DNA from: Anaerocolumna sp. AGMB13020
GTDB lineage: Bacteria > Bacillota > Clostridia > Lachnospirales > Lachnospiraceae
Direction of reading: 5' to 3'
Assembly (NCBI RefSeq): GCF_033100115.1
Contig: NZ_CP136910.1
Span: forward strand, 372,001 to 436,000
DNA length: 64,000 nucleotides
The position numbers and the translations under genes were made by a program. The notes under the pieces are model-generated. The model saw only the letters and a program-made list of their open reading frames with translations, was not told where the DNA came from and did no database searches. Positions 28,052 through 36,838 of this stretch are shown piece by piece (position 1 is the first letter of the stretch; each line of letters opens with the position of its first letter).

Positions 28052-29713
28052 TTACATGTCTTCCTCTCTGTTTTTACCAAAAGGCAGCGACAAAATAACT
28101 TTTGTTACTCCGTCTTTGCTTATGATATTCATAACATCATAAGCATCGTAAAACAGCCTGAGCCTTTTTAACACATTATCCATTCCAATGCCGGTGGTAT
28201 GGCCTTTTTGTTTTTCATTTTTTTCATGTTTCCATTTCCGGTTCAGAATCTGCTGAATTGCTTCTTCTGGAAAATGATCGCCGGAATTAGAGACTATAAT
28301 TACCACTCTCTCTGCTTCTTTTCGCACGCTTAACTCAATGATACCACCCTCTTCCAGTTTGCTGATTCCATGGATATAGGCATTTTCTGTCAGCGGCTGA
28401 AGCGTCATTCTTGGAATAATAAAGTTTTTTATGTCCGGGTCTTCCGGGATGTCTGTACGAAATTCGATGAAATCACCAAATCTGGTAGTCAATAAACTCA
28501 TATATGCCATAACATTGTTCACTTCATCGGACAAAGTCGCATTATAGTCAAGCCCCTTTAAGTTATACCGAAAAATATCTGCAAAGTTTTCCAGGTATTC
28601 ACAAGTTACACTGTCTCCCTGAAGCATGGCAACCTTCGCTCCGATATTGATAGAATTAAAAATGAAATGTGGATTAACTTGAGATTGCAGTGCCAACAGC
28701 TCCGCTTCATGCAGGGCATTTTTCATCTTGAGATTATCATATTTCTCCTGAATCAGTACTCTTTCAAGTCTTTCTTTTTCCTTCAGCTCATTGATATATT
28801 TCTTAATACTTCTGGTCATTTTACCAAAAGCCCTGTATAGTACCCTTATCTCACTGCTGGTGCCTTCCTCTGATATATCCACTTCAAAATTACCGGAGGA
28901 TACTTCCTTTGCATAAGCTGACAGCTTTGTAATGGGTCTTGTGATTTCATAACTGAACAGTACGATCAACACAAGAATCAATGCAAAACTTATACCAAAC
29001 ATGGTATAACTCAGCATCGAACTACTATCTGCTTCTCTTCGAATATCAATATATTTTTCAGCACTGTCACTCAGATCCGTACTCATGATTTCCTTGATAT
29101 AACTGCCGATGTAATTATATTCTTTTACGGTCTGCTGATATCCGGCTGTGTAATCACTTATTTTACGGTTTCTTTTGTCAACAATGGTTTCATCCAGAAT
29201 CTTAAGATAATGATCGATCATACCTGTAAGATTAGTTATCCTTACTCCTCGATCCGTATAGTCGGTATCCGCTTTTAGAATACTGTTATTATAACTGATG
29301 GAATTGCTGTGATTATAAAAAGACTGAAGACTGTCCGAACTTCTGGTGGATAAATAGACCTCAAGATCATTTTGAATCTCGTCTACTTCTTTGTACAATG
29401 CCGTAAGCTCCTGGCTCTTATTCAGCAAATCCGTCATATCCTGCATCAATATTTGGGAGGAGATATAATTATACAAGCCGACCAGTATGGTAATAGCAGT
29501 AGCCAGCAGAAAGAAACTGGTAAGTTTGGTGCGATAGGACAGATCTTTTCTTTCCTTGCTGCTAACCTTACCATATACTTTATTTTTTTTAAGAAATATT
29601 TTTTTACTTCCTTTAATGCCTTCTTTTCTGCTTCCTTTCCACTCTGCTTTTCTGCCAACTTTATTTTTTACTTTCTCCTCACCTTTGTTACCTGATTTGC
29701 CTCTTTCTTTCAT
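28052..29713 (-). CDS. YesM/LytS-type sensor histidine kinase
   Basis: A membrane kinase of 553 residues. It begins with an unusual stretch of about 60 Lys/Arg/Gly-rich residues inside the cell. Then come a membrane helix (about 66-86), an outside helical domain (about 87-233), a second helix (about 234-256) and HAMP (about 257-310). The His_kinase domain has the phospho-histidine in LQSQVNPHFIFNSIN and the ATPase G-boxes near the end. The ATG overlaps the stop of the binding-protein gene (ATGA). A GTG at 29671 behind GGTGAGGAGAAA is a possible alternative start. The neighbouring anchored binding protein is likely its sugar sensor. Confidence 0.9.
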   Translation of the reverse strand: MKERGKSGNKGEEKVKNKVGRKAEWKGSRKEGIKGSKKIFLKKNKVYGKVSSKERKDLSYRTKLTSFFLLATAITILVGLYNYISSQILMQDMTDLLNKSQELTALYKEVDEIQNDLEVYLSTRSSDSLQSFYNHSNSISYNNSILKADTDYTDRGVRITNLTGMIDHYLKILDETIVDKRNRKISDYTAGYQQTVKEYNYIGSYIKEIMSTDLSDSAEKYIDIRREADSSSMLSYTMFGISFALILVLIVLFSYEITRPITKLSAYAKEVSSGNFEVDISEEGTSSEIRVLYRAFGKMTRSIKKYINELKEKERLERVLIQEKYDNLKMKNALHEAELLALQSQVNPHFIFNSINIGAKVAMLQGDSVTCEYLENFADIFRYNLKGLDYNATLSDEVNNVMAYMSLLTTRFGDFIEFRTDIPEDPDIKNFIIPRMTLQPLTENAYIHGISKLEEGGIIELSVRKEAERVVIIVSNSGDHFPEEAIQQILNRKWKHEKNEKQKGHTTGIGMDNVLKRLRLFYDAYDVMNIISKDGVTKVILSLPFGKNREEDM

Positions 29714-30717
29714 TCCTCACCTGCCTGTCCAGCAATCTGATCATTGTAATCAGCCACATTAGAGGCATCTATGGTATAAAGAGGTGTACTCTTGTAGTCA
29801 CTGATCTGCACACCGTTTAATACCTGAGCCAGCTGTTTCACGGTAAAGTATCCAATCTCATATGCATTGGGACAAACCGTTCCGTACACAACTCCTCTTT
29901 CAACATAATCAAGGGTAAGAGGCATACTGCCGTACCCTACAAGCTTGATATCCCCTACCAGATTGTTATCTACCAATACCTGCGCAACACCGGGCGTGCT
30001 TTTTTCGTCCAGACATATAATGACATCCGCATCCTTATGTTTTGAAATAATTGAATAGGTCACTTTCTCCGCATCAAACATATTTTGTTTTAAGGTATAG
30101 ATTTCTTCCAGCTGCACATCATTTACTGAAAAAGCTTCTGTAATACCCTGTATACTTAAGTTTCTGTACAGTATATCTCCTTCTTCTCCGGCTTCATTCA
30201 TGATAACTACTGCTTTTGCACCATTTCCGACTGCATCTGCTGCCATCTTACCAGCCATAGAGCCGATGGTATAACTGTTCGAGGCTACGGTTGGCACCCC
30301 GGATATATTATAACTATCATTCTCATACACCACCAGAGGAATCCCTTTCAGCCTTGCCTCCTCCGCAATCTCACTGGTTCCAATGGCATCAGCAGGTTTT
30401 AAGGCAATTCCGTCAACACCGGCATAGATACCTTTCTCAACGGCATCCTGAATCGCTTCACCGTCTTTACCGGTAATCGGTACAAATTCTGTATGAACTT
30501 TCATTTCTTCCGAAGCATCCTTTGCTCCATCTTTGAAATTGGTCCAAAAGTATTCGTCCGTATTCTGAACCAGTATCTGTATATGAAAATCGGCATCATT
30601 TTTACTGCTGATTGCATCATTGCTCTTATCTTCCCTGAAAAAAAGCTGCCCAAACATCACCAGAAGAAACAGGAGCATGCCAAACAATAAGCCAAATATT
30701 CCCCGTAACATTTTCAC
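29710..30717 (-). CDS. Membrane-anchored sugar-binding protein (sensor type)
   Basis: A 335-residue RbsB-like receptor. Its N-terminus has one hydrophobic helix (MLRGIFGLLFGMLLFLL) and no lipobox cysteine or clear cleavage site, so it is probably a signal anchor. The binding fold follows: FHIQILVQNTDEYFWTNFKDGAKD, GIALKPADAIG, VVYENDSY, DVIICLDEKSTPG. I prefer the GTG at 30717 (GGAAGG eight bases upstream); an ATG at 30768 is possible. Stop and start overlap with the kinase gene. Position and anchor match the XylFII-LytS type, where a binding protein presents sugar to the kinase. Confidence 0.85.
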   Translation of the reverse strand: MKMLRGIFGLLFGMLLFLLVMFGQLFFREDKSNDAISSKNDADFHIQILVQNTDEYFWTNFKDGAKDASEEMKVHTEFVPITGKDGEAIQDAVEKGIYAGVDGIALKPADAIGTSEIAEEARLKGIPLVVYENDSYNISGVPTVASNSYTIGSMAGKMAADAVGNGAKAVVIMNEAGEEGDILYRNLSIQGITEAFSVNDVQLEEIYTLKQNMFDAEKVTYSIISKHKDADVIICLDEKSTPGVAQVLVDNNLVGDIKLVGYGSMPLTLDYVERGVVYGTVCPNAYEIGYFTVKQLAQVLNGVQISDYKSTPLYTIDASNVADYNDQIAGQAGEE

Positions 30718-30780
30718 TTTTGCACCCTTCCTTCTACCTGCTCTTTCACAAGCTGTCCCTTCTCTCAAGTTGCCTGTCTG

Positions 30781-31290
30781 TTATTCACTTCTGCTCATAA
30801 TATATGGTTTGAAATCCTCCGTATCCGCACAGAAAGCTCCGGGAAATTGCTTAAGAATTTCATCAAAAACCCCACGGATCAATGTACTGTCTTCTCTAAC
30901 GGTTACAGTAAATACAGTTACAAACCCATGTTGATTCATAAATGAAATATCCTCTTTATCTCTAAAACCACCTGTCAAACCTTCAAAATCTATACTGTTT
31001 TTCTCTCCTATTTCCAGAGCAAGTATATTCAGTTCCTCCCACAAATCCAATTCACCGAGGTTAAGGGGCTGCAAACACTGTGCTATATCTTTCGCTGTGA
31101 TTTCCTGTTTGCTCATAAAAAACCAATCGGTTATAGCAGCAGTTTTGTTGTTATTTTTATTACTATTGCTTTTTGGTTTATTGCCACTATTCGGTTTAAT
31201 AATGCCAGCTTTCTTTGTGCTATATTTTGCCTTTTCTTCCTTGCTTGATTTTCCTAAAGCTTCTGTTTTATTCGTTTTCTTTTTTATCAT
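30781..31290 (-). CDS. Hypothetical protein with basic low-complexity N-terminus
   Basis: I do not recognise this 169-residue protein. Residues 1-50 are rich in Lys, Asn, Ser and Thr and likely disordered; 55-169 look folded (ITAKDIAQCLQPLNLGELDLWEELN, FVTVFTVTVREDSTLIRGVFDEIL). There is no signal or membrane helix. The ATG at 31290 follows GGGAAGAAACGAAA; a longer frame from 31350 is less likely. It is the first gene in the run leading into the sugar-sensing set, 63 bases before the anchored binding protein, so it may be part of that system. Confidence 0.65.
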   Translation of the reverse strand: MIKKKTNKTEALGKSSKEEKAKYSTKKAGIIKPNSGNKPKSNSNKNNNKTAAITDWFFMSKQEITAKDIAQCLQPLNLGELDLWEELNILALEIGEKNSIDFEGLTGGFRDKEDISFMNQHGFVTVFTVTVREDSTLIRGVFDEILKQFPGAFCADTEDFKPYIMSRSE

Positions 31291-31423
31291 TTTCGTTTCT
31301 TCCCTCTCATAATTTCCTTCGCAATAATGCCATTTATATTTTATCCTCATTATACTACTATTCCAATAAAAGAGAAAGTCCTTTCACTTACCGCCAGAAA
31401 TGGCTTTAGTATCATATTCTCCA

Positions 31424-31453
31424 TTGAGGTTTTTTTTATTTATATGTTATACT
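31424..31453 (+). promoter_or_regulatory. Candidate promoter of the aldo/keto reductase gene
   Basis: TTGAGG (31424-31429), 18 bases of mostly T, TATACT (31448-31453). It would give a leader of about 250 bases. Confidence 0.5.
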
Positions 31454-31469
31454 ATTATTGATACTATAA

Positions 31470-31700
31470 GTTGTCCTGTAAAATATTAATTCTTCTAGCC
31501 TTTCTATAACCGTAAGAGGCAAGCGGATTCAACTTATAGAAACTTTTTATATTTTTTTGTTCAGGAGATCTAAGGAGTGCCTGATCCTTACTTGTTCGGG
31601 GCTTAAGGTGTCACTTTGCGGGATGTTTTGTAAGTGCAGTATACCGTAAATTGAAGCATTAAGAACAGTGTGATGGGTTGACAGACACGTCCTAATTTGA
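31470..31700 (+). promoter_or_regulatory. Structured leader before aldo/keto reductase
   Basis: A perfect 9-bp stem TTTCTATAA/TTATAGAAA (31501-31509 with 31534-31542) is followed by CTTTTTATATTTTTTTG, terminator-like. It is followed by TCAGG/CCTGA and CTTAC/GTAAG pairings and a tiny frame, MFCKCSIP, at 31623. I do not recognise a known riboswitch class. The rest of the 362-base gap shows no gene. Confidence 0.4.
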
Positions 31701-31712
31701 CGGAGGTAGAAA

Positions 31713-32810
31713 ATGTACTACAAACAATACGGTAATACTGACATGAAAGTATCTGCCATAGGCATGGGTTGTATGCGCTATGACGATGAGGATGTTAAAG
31801 CAGAACGCTATGAAAAATGTTCAGAAGTCGTTTTATATGCCCATGAAAAAGGTATAAATTATTTCGATACCGCACCTTTTTATTGTAATGATAAAAGTGA
31901 AATGATAACAGGACTTGCACTATCCCAGTTACCCAGAGACAGCTACTACATATCTTCCAAAACCAATCTGGGTACCATCGGCGGAAAAAGTACCCGCGAT
32001 GCTTTTCGCAGCAGGCTTGAAACTACCTTAAGCAGATTAAAAGTAGATTATCTCGACTTTTATCATCTTTGGTGTGTTCTGAATCTGAATTCTTTCGAAA
32101 GCCAGTGTGAGTCTCTCTACGGTTTTTTTGAAGAAGCGAAAAAGGAAGGGCTTATTCGAAACATTGTATTTTCTTCTCACATGCAGGGAAATGAACTCGA
32201 GGATGCTGTTGCTGCAGATAAATTCAGGGGAATGTTAATCGGATATAACGCTTTAAACTATCGTTTCCGTCAAACCGGTATTACAGCTGCTTACGAAAAA
32301 GGTATGGGTGTAGTAGTAATGAACCCCTTAGGCGGCGGTTTAATTCCTAATAACCCCAAAACCTTTGAATACCTTGCAGAGGGTACTGATCTGACGGTTG
32401 CCCAGGCTGCTCTTAACTTTGTGGCATCCCATAAGGAAATCACCATAACCCTTTCCGGCTGTACTACCAAAGAGCATGTAGATGATGCCTGTAAGGCCGT
32501 AGAAAATCTGAAAGAGAGACCTGCAAAGGAAATCTTTGAGGAATATGAAAATAAAGGTGTTGCCTTAAATAACCTATGCACCGGTTGCGCTTACTGTAAA
32601 CACTGTCCAAAAGAGATAGACATTCCTAAATTTATGGATGCCTATAATGAGAAACTTCTCGGAAATAATATGTACAACAGAATTAACTATCATTGGCATA
32701 TACCTGTAGAAATGGCAGCTGAATGTATCAAATGCGGAAAATGTGAAAAGTTATGTACCCAGCACTTACCCATTATTGACCGTCTGGCTGAAATTTCAAA
32801 AGGAGCTTAA
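31713..32810 (+). CDS. Aldo/keto reductase with C-terminal iron-sulfur domain
   Basis: A 365-residue NADPH-dependent oxidoreductase fused to a ferredoxin-like end. The barrel (about 1-280) has the catalytic tetrad in NYFDTAPFY (D and Y), ISSKTNL (K) and YHLW (H). The C-terminal 80 residues carry two cysteine clusters, CTGCAYCKHCP and CIKCGKCEKLC, for [4Fe-4S] centres. The substrate is unknown; this iron-sulfur AKR group is common in anaerobes. GGAGG lies ten bases before the ATG. It is one of few plus-strand genes and has a long structured leader. Confidence 0.92.
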   Translation: MYYKQYGNTDMKVSAIGMGCMRYDDEDVKAERYEKCSEVVLYAHEKGINYFDTAPFYCNDKSEMITGLALSQLPRDSYYISSKTNLGTIGGKSTRDAFRSRLETTLSRLKVDYLDFYHLWCVLNLNSFESQCESLYGFFEEAKKEGLIRNIVFSSHMQGNELEDAVAADKFRGMLIGYNALNYRFRQTGITAAYEKGMGVVVMNPLGGGLIPNNPKTFEYLAEGTDLTVAQAALNFVASHKEITITLSGCTTKEHVDDACKAVENLKERPAKEIFEEYENKGVALNNLCTGCAYCKHCPKEIDIPKFMDAYNEKLLGNNMYNRINYHWHIPVEMAAECIKCGKCEKLCTQHLPIIDRLAEISKGA

Positions 32811-32828
32811 GACAGTTCCTTTTGAAAT
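32793..32828 (+). terminator. Hairpin across the AKR stop codon
   Basis: A 12-bp perfect stem ATTTCAAAAGGA / TCCTTTTGAAAT encloses the stop codon in its loop. Only a short T-run follows. Probably a terminator or 3' stabiliser. Confidence 0.55.
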
Positions 32829-32839
32829 GTTTAACCTAT

Positions 32840-32899
32840 AAAATCCATGGATCACGTTATGGCTAATTAAACCAGTCTGAACGTTGATACATGGATTTT
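32840..32899. terminator. Bidirectional terminator between AKR and patatin genes
   Basis: AAAATCCATG/CATGGATTTT (32840-32849 with 32890-32899) is extended by pairing of GATCACGTT with AACGTTGAT. It has A-rich DNA before it and T at its end. It lies between convergent genes. The rest of 32900-33060 shows no gene. Confidence 0.6.
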
Positions 32900-33060
32900 G
32901 CTAATTTACTAAATACTTAGGTTTTTCTTTTGGAATATCGCTCAAAAGTATTCTAAGTTAATCCAATAGCTATTTAAAAAAGCTTCACAGTTCAAATTTA
33001 AAGAACCCGTCTTACGTTTTGAAGAGGCCGCTGTATCATTTATAAACTTCAAAGTACAGC

Positions 33061-33894
33061 TTAGAGAAGCTTCTCAATTTCTTTTAACTTACTGACAGCC
33101 ATATCGTAACCATGACGATAATTCTTTTCAAGGGTATCCAAATCTTTTTCCAAGCTTTCTATTGGGTATTCCGGTCTTAATATTACAGCCTTTCCTTGCT
33201 TTTCAAGTTCTTCACAAAATGCAACTGTTTCGTTATACATTTTAGGCCGGTCTCTTAATACCTCTACCATTGCCGGATATTTATTACGCAGCATTCTCAT
33301 AGCAATCTTACTGTCTTTTCCCAAGGTTCTTTGATAACCCTTTGGTCTTGTCAATATAATAAGATTCTTCTCATTACCGTCAGCAATAGCTTTTCTTATA
33401 GGTATGGAATCCGTAAGGCCGCCATCATAATACAAATTTTCTTTCCAATTAATTGCCGGAAAGAACATAGGCATCGCACAGGTGGCCTGTAATACCGTAC
33501 ATTTTTTATCCGTATCTTTGCCATCCAGGTATTCGACCTTTCCGGTATTGGCGTTGGTGACACCTACCACCACTTTTCCGTCGTACTGGTTAAAAGTGTC
33601 CCAATCAAAAGGATATAGCTTGTTCGGTATTTCATTGTAAACGAAATCCAGTCCAAAGAGACTTTTGTATTTGATTAAATTTCTTGTTCCTATATATCGT
33701 TTGTCTTTTCTGTAATTAAGAAGTATATCCAGGTTCCTGCCTTTCTGCTTGGACACATAGGAATACCCAAAACTTATACCAGCTGAAACACCGATACAGT
33801 ACGGAAACAGAATTTCATGTTCTAATAAGGCATCCATAATACCAGCACTGAATATAGGGCGGAAGGTTCCACCTTCTAATATAATTCCAGACAT
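33061..33894 (-). CDS. Patatin-like phospholipase family protein
   Basis: A 277-residue serine lipid hydrolase of the patatin fold, close to bacterial YjjU-type proteins. The oxyanion motif LEGGTFRPIFSAG is at 6-18, the nucleophile is S37 in GVSAGISFG, and the dyad aspartate is in YYDGGLTDSIP near 155. No signal peptide or membrane helix, so it acts in the cytoplasm or at the inner membrane face. The gene stands alone. Confidence 0.9.
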   Translation of the reverse strand: MSGIILEGGTFRPIFSAGIMDALLEHEILFPYCIGVSAGISFGYSYVSKQKGRNLDILLNYRKDKRYIGTRNLIKYKSLFGLDFVYNEIPNKLYPFDWDTFNQYDGKVVVGVTNANTGKVEYLDGKDTDKKCTVLQATCAMPMFFPAINWKENLYYDGGLTDSIPIRKAIADGNEKNLIILTRPKGYQRTLGKDSKIAMRMLRNKYPAMVEVLRDRPKMYNETVAFCEELEKQGKAVILRPEYPIESLEKDLDTLEKNYRHGYDMAVSKLKEIEKLL

Positions 33895-34018
33895 TTACGT
33901 CACTCCTTTGCTAATAGCATTGTTATCGTTTATCTAAAAGTATAACAGAAGGGCAATCAATTAACAATGTTTGGAATTCACAGTAATTTCTTAAGCAACA
34001 GTATAAAAATAGTCTTTC

Positions 34019-34573
34019 TTACTTTTCTTTTCGTTTATAGCTGCTATTCCCCCGCTCAAAGAAGTCTTCTTCCACCATATATTTACGCAAGGTACAAAAA
34101 TCATCATGAAAATCCGCCAATATAAGATTGACTTCTTTCTCCTTATATTCTCTATTATATTCAAATTTTTCTGCCAGCACATTTAAAATAATCTTACGCT
34201 TCTCCTTTTGAACCGGTATGCTCTTAAGTTTTCCTCTTTCAAAGAAGCTGTTGATAATTTTGTTCCGATATTTCAGCTCTCTTTCCATTTCAGCTTCATT
34301 TTCAGTAACCTTACTTAATATCAGTTCCTCCAGGGTATTGCCAAACACTTCCCTATTCACGCGGTAAATCATATAGTATTGCTCTTTCTCTGAGGTTACC
34401 AGTCCGCTGTCCATTAGTTTCTTCAAATGAAAAGATACCGTTGGAGGGGTTAGATTAAGCCTTTCTGCCAGAAGTTCTACATACATGGGTTCCTTGACCA
34501 GGTTTTTTACAATCTGAAGCCTGGATTTATCAGAGAGGCATTTTAATAATTTGATAACCCGCTCTTCTGTCAT
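34019..34573 (-). CDS. ArsR-type regulator with DUF2087 domain
   Basis: A 184-residue predicted transcription regulator. The N-terminal winged helix (about 1-85) has LLKCLSDKSRLQIVKNLVKEP and ERLNLTPPTVSFHLKKLMDSG as recognition helix. No metal-binding cysteines of the arsenic type are visible. The C-terminal DUF2087 domain (about 112-180) includes PVQKEKRKIILNVLAEKF and the closing DFCTLRKYMVEEDFFERG. It overlaps the upstream 135-residue gene by four bases, so they form a pair. Confidence 0.88.
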   Translation of the reverse strand: MTEERVIKLLKCLSDKSRLQIVKNLVKEPMYVELLAERLNLTPPTVSFHLKKLMDSGLVTSEKEQYYMIYRVNREVFGNTLEELILSKVTENEAEMERELKYRNKIINSFFERGKLKSIPVQKEKRKIILNVLAEKFEYNREYKEKEVNLILADFHDDFCTLRKYMVEEDFFERGNSSYKRKEK

Positions 34574-34977
34574 TGGTTTGCTCCTTCTAAGCTTTGCAGA
34601 AACAGAAGCTTAATAGCAGCAGTTGTTTCAAGTTTAATCGTTTCAATTATTCCGTCTTCTGTAATGTCATGATTTTCTGCAAAGAGAAGTTTTTCTTTCC
34701 ATGGTTTACTTATCCTATCAATACAGCTTAGATACTCGTTCTTAAACCGTATAGTATATTCTGAGTCATAAAAAGCTCTATCCTTATCCAATTTATTAAT
34801 ACTGACCTGTAAACAGGAGAGAAAAATATTATAGACATTCAGTCTGATTTTTTCAAATACCGCCTCATCCTCTCGGTTATCTTTCTGCAGATAATTTATC
34901 TGGAATGTGATCCTTTCTTTTTCCGCTTCCATTGCTTTGCGGTAATTTGTGATTTCTGTACTATTCAATACTTCCAT
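34570..34977 (-). CDS. Hypothetical helical protein paired with ArsR/DUF2087
   Basis: A 135-residue protein that I do not recognise. It appears mostly alpha-helical, with many charged residues, no signal, no membrane helix and one short hydrophobic helix near 110-130. The ATG has AGGAAAT close upstream. The overlapping ATGA with the regulator gene implies joint translation. It could be a partner or co-sensor of the regulator; no function is claimed. Confidence 0.7.
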   Translation of the reverse strand: MEVLNSTEITNYRKAMEAEKERITFQINYLQKDNREDEAVFEKIRLNVYNIFLSCLQVSINKLDKDRAFYDSEYTIRFKNEYLSCIDRISKPWKEKLLFAENHDITEDGIIETIKLETTAAIKLLFLQSLEGANQ

Positions 34978-35393
34978 ATTTCCTCCATTTCTACTCTTTT
35001 ATAGCTTTATTTTGACTTTTAGAATGTTATTAATTTCTTCCATCATAATACCTCGAAATTGATAGAACATTTTCTATTTCATTGATAAATAACACGCTTT
35101 GTGTTAATTTTATACTATTTATGAAATTACTATCATTATATTCATCCAATTATAATTTGTCAACATATTTTTATAGTTATCTAATCATATAGTGTCTGGA
35201 AATCGTATTCGCATCCTCGGTATACAGCCAGCTTGAACATATAAACAATGATAATTCCAGAATATAAAAGCTTTTTACTCTATGAATGCAGCGTAGTATT
35301 TCACAAGCACCAAGAACGAATACGACAATCTCCATTAACGCTACCGGATAGAAATGCACACAATACAATAAGAAAGTTTAATTTATCAGAAAA
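34978..35393. other. Intergenic stretch without supported gene
   Basis: AT-rich DNA. A 63-codon frame on the minus strand (35177-35368) has one hydrophobic segment but no ribosome binding site or recognisable similarity, and I do not annotate it. The promoter of the 34977-34019 gene pair should lie here. Confidence 0.5.
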
Positions 35394-35441
35394 GAAAAAA
35401 GGATTTTGCACCATAGATACTTAATCTATTTTGCAAAATCC
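35394..35441 (-). terminator. Terminator downstream of the mannan cluster
   Basis: GGATTTTGCA/TGCAAAATCC (35401-35410 with 35432-35441), with an inner TAGAT/ATCTA pairing, is followed on the minus strand by CCTTTTTTCTTTT. It lies 258 bases after the GH130 stop. Confidence 0.75.
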
Positions 35442-35510
35442 CATTAATAATATTAAGATATGATTTCTATAAACTGTGCTTTTTCTATATACCAACCTTC
35501 TTCTATTATT

Positions 35511-35622
35511 TCAGGCTTCCTCTTTACACTAGCCTTCTTCTTTTATATCAGGTTTCCTCTTTACACTAGCCTTCTTCTTTTACGCTGGGCTTCTTTTTCA
35601 CACTAGGATTCTTCCATTTCAC
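35511..35622 (+). repeat. Three tandem copies of a 37-38-bp pyrimidine-rich unit
   Basis: Copies start at 35511, 35548 and 35586. The first two are nearly identical (TCAGGCTTCCTCTTTACACT then AGCCTTCTTCTTTTA). The third is diverged. It lies between the GH130 gene and the terminator, so it would be part of the 3' untranslated RNA. Confidence 0.7.
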
Positions 35623-35698
35623 TACAATTCCCTGATTACTATTCTTCCATTTCACTGCGTTTCTTTAAACTACGATTTTCTATTATATAACGCTTCTT

Positions 35699-36721
35699 CT
35701 ATCTGTTCCCAACTTCCGTATCACTTCCGGATACATTGCTATGTTCCATTATATAAGCTATGATTTCATCAAATTGGGTGAAGGCCAGACCAACATAACT
35801 ATCTGCTGAACCATAGTAAATGGCAATCTTACCAGACTCTGAATCGTGAATGGTAGCGCAAGGAAAAATTACATTGGGAACGAACCCTCTTTCTTCATAC
35901 CACTCCTCCGGCGTAAGCAGGAAAGTCTCACAACGATATTTTACAATGGAAGGATTCTCAAGATCCAGGATTGCTCCTCCAATGCTGTATACATAGCCAT
36001 TACAGGTACCGCTTACCCCATGATAGAACAGAAGCCAACCTTCACTGGTTTCAATAGGAGTTGCTCCGCTGCCGATTTTTAAGGATTCCCACCAGTTACT
36101 GCCTCTTCCCATAACATGTCTGTGTTTCCCCCAAAACGTAAGATCAGGACTCTCACTAACGAAAATATCACCAAAAGGTGTATGCCCGCTGTCAGAGGGT
36201 CTGCTTAACATAATAAAATTTCCATTGATTTTTCGGGGAAACAGCACTGCATTTCGATTATAAGGCAGAAATGGATTTTCCACTCTTTCAAAGCATTTAA
36301 AATCCTTTGTTTTAGCCATACCGATTGCCGCACCGTAAAAATCCTGACACCAAATGATGTAATAGGTATCCTCAACCTTTACCAGTCTTGGGTCATAGGC
36401 ATATAGCGGCATAAAAGATTTGCCCTCACTATCCATAAAAGGTATTTTATTCTCATCAAACTCCCAGTGAATGGCATCCTTACTCCTACCCAGGTAGATA
36501 TAAGGAATACCGTTCGTCTGCTCACCGCGGAAAACACCGATAAATTCATCCCCGTAGGGCATGACCGCACTGTTAAATATTCTGGCAACGCCTTTTACGG
36601 GATTTCGTCCGATAATCGGATTTTCTGTATATCTCCAAACCGGGGCATCCTTTAACCCTGCCGGACGTTCTTGCCAGGGAACATTTGGCACCGCAGGAGC
36701 TATCATTTTAATATCGCTCAT
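35699..36721 (-). CDS. GH130 mannoside phosphorylase
   Basis: A 340-residue cytoplasmic phosphorylase with the five-bladed propeller of GH130. It would split beta-1,4-mannooligosaccharides with phosphate to mannose-1-phosphate. The start at 36721 follows GGAGGAATTT; an ATG four codons earlier has no site. Motifs: ENPIIGRNPVKGVARIFNSA at the start, FRGEQTNGIPYIYLGRS, then YAYDPRLVKVEDTYYIIW with the catalytic aspartate. Further on are NAVLFPRKINGNFIMLSRPSD and IGSGATPIETSEGWLLFYHG. Length fits the mannooligosaccharide phosphorylase subgroup (GH130_2) better than the longer mannosylglucose phosphorylases. It is the last gene of the mannan cluster. Confidence 0.88.
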   Translation of the reverse strand: MSDIKMIAPAVPNVPWQERPAGLKDAPVWRYTENPIIGRNPVKGVARIFNSAVMPYGDEFIGVFRGEQTNGIPYIYLGRSKDAIHWEFDENKIPFMDSEGKSFMPLYAYDPRLVKVEDTYYIIWCQDFYGAAIGMAKTKDFKCFERVENPFLPYNRNAVLFPRKINGNFIMLSRPSDSGHTPFGDIFVSESPDLTFWGKHRHVMGRGSNWWESLKIGSGATPIETSEGWLLFYHGVSGTCNGYVYSIGGAILDLENPSIVKYRCETFLLTPEEWYEERGFVPNVIFPCATIHDSESGKIAIYYGSADSYVGLAFTQFDEIIAYIMEHSNVSGSDTEVGNR

Positions 36722-36744
36722 AAATTCCTCCATTCTACCTTTTT

Positions 36745-36797
36745 ACAGGGCGGCACCCCGCCCTGTAATTTCTATTTGTATACGGCAGCACTGCTGC
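36745..36797 (-). other. Two intercistronic hairpins, binding protein to GH130
   Basis: A GC-rich 9-bp stem ACAGGGCGG/CCGCCCTGT with a 4-base loop (36745-36766), and a smaller GCAGC/GCTGC stem (36785-36797). The message continues without a T-run, so these are more likely mRNA stabilisers or processing sites than terminators. Confidence 0.6.
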
Positions 36798-36838
36798 TTT
36801 ATCAGAAATAAATTACTGTTTCCGATACAATTGCTTTC

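Noticed and set aside
35177..35368. A 63-codon frame with a hydrophobic segment
   Set aside because: No ribosome binding site, no family resemblance, isolated position; not enough to call a gene.
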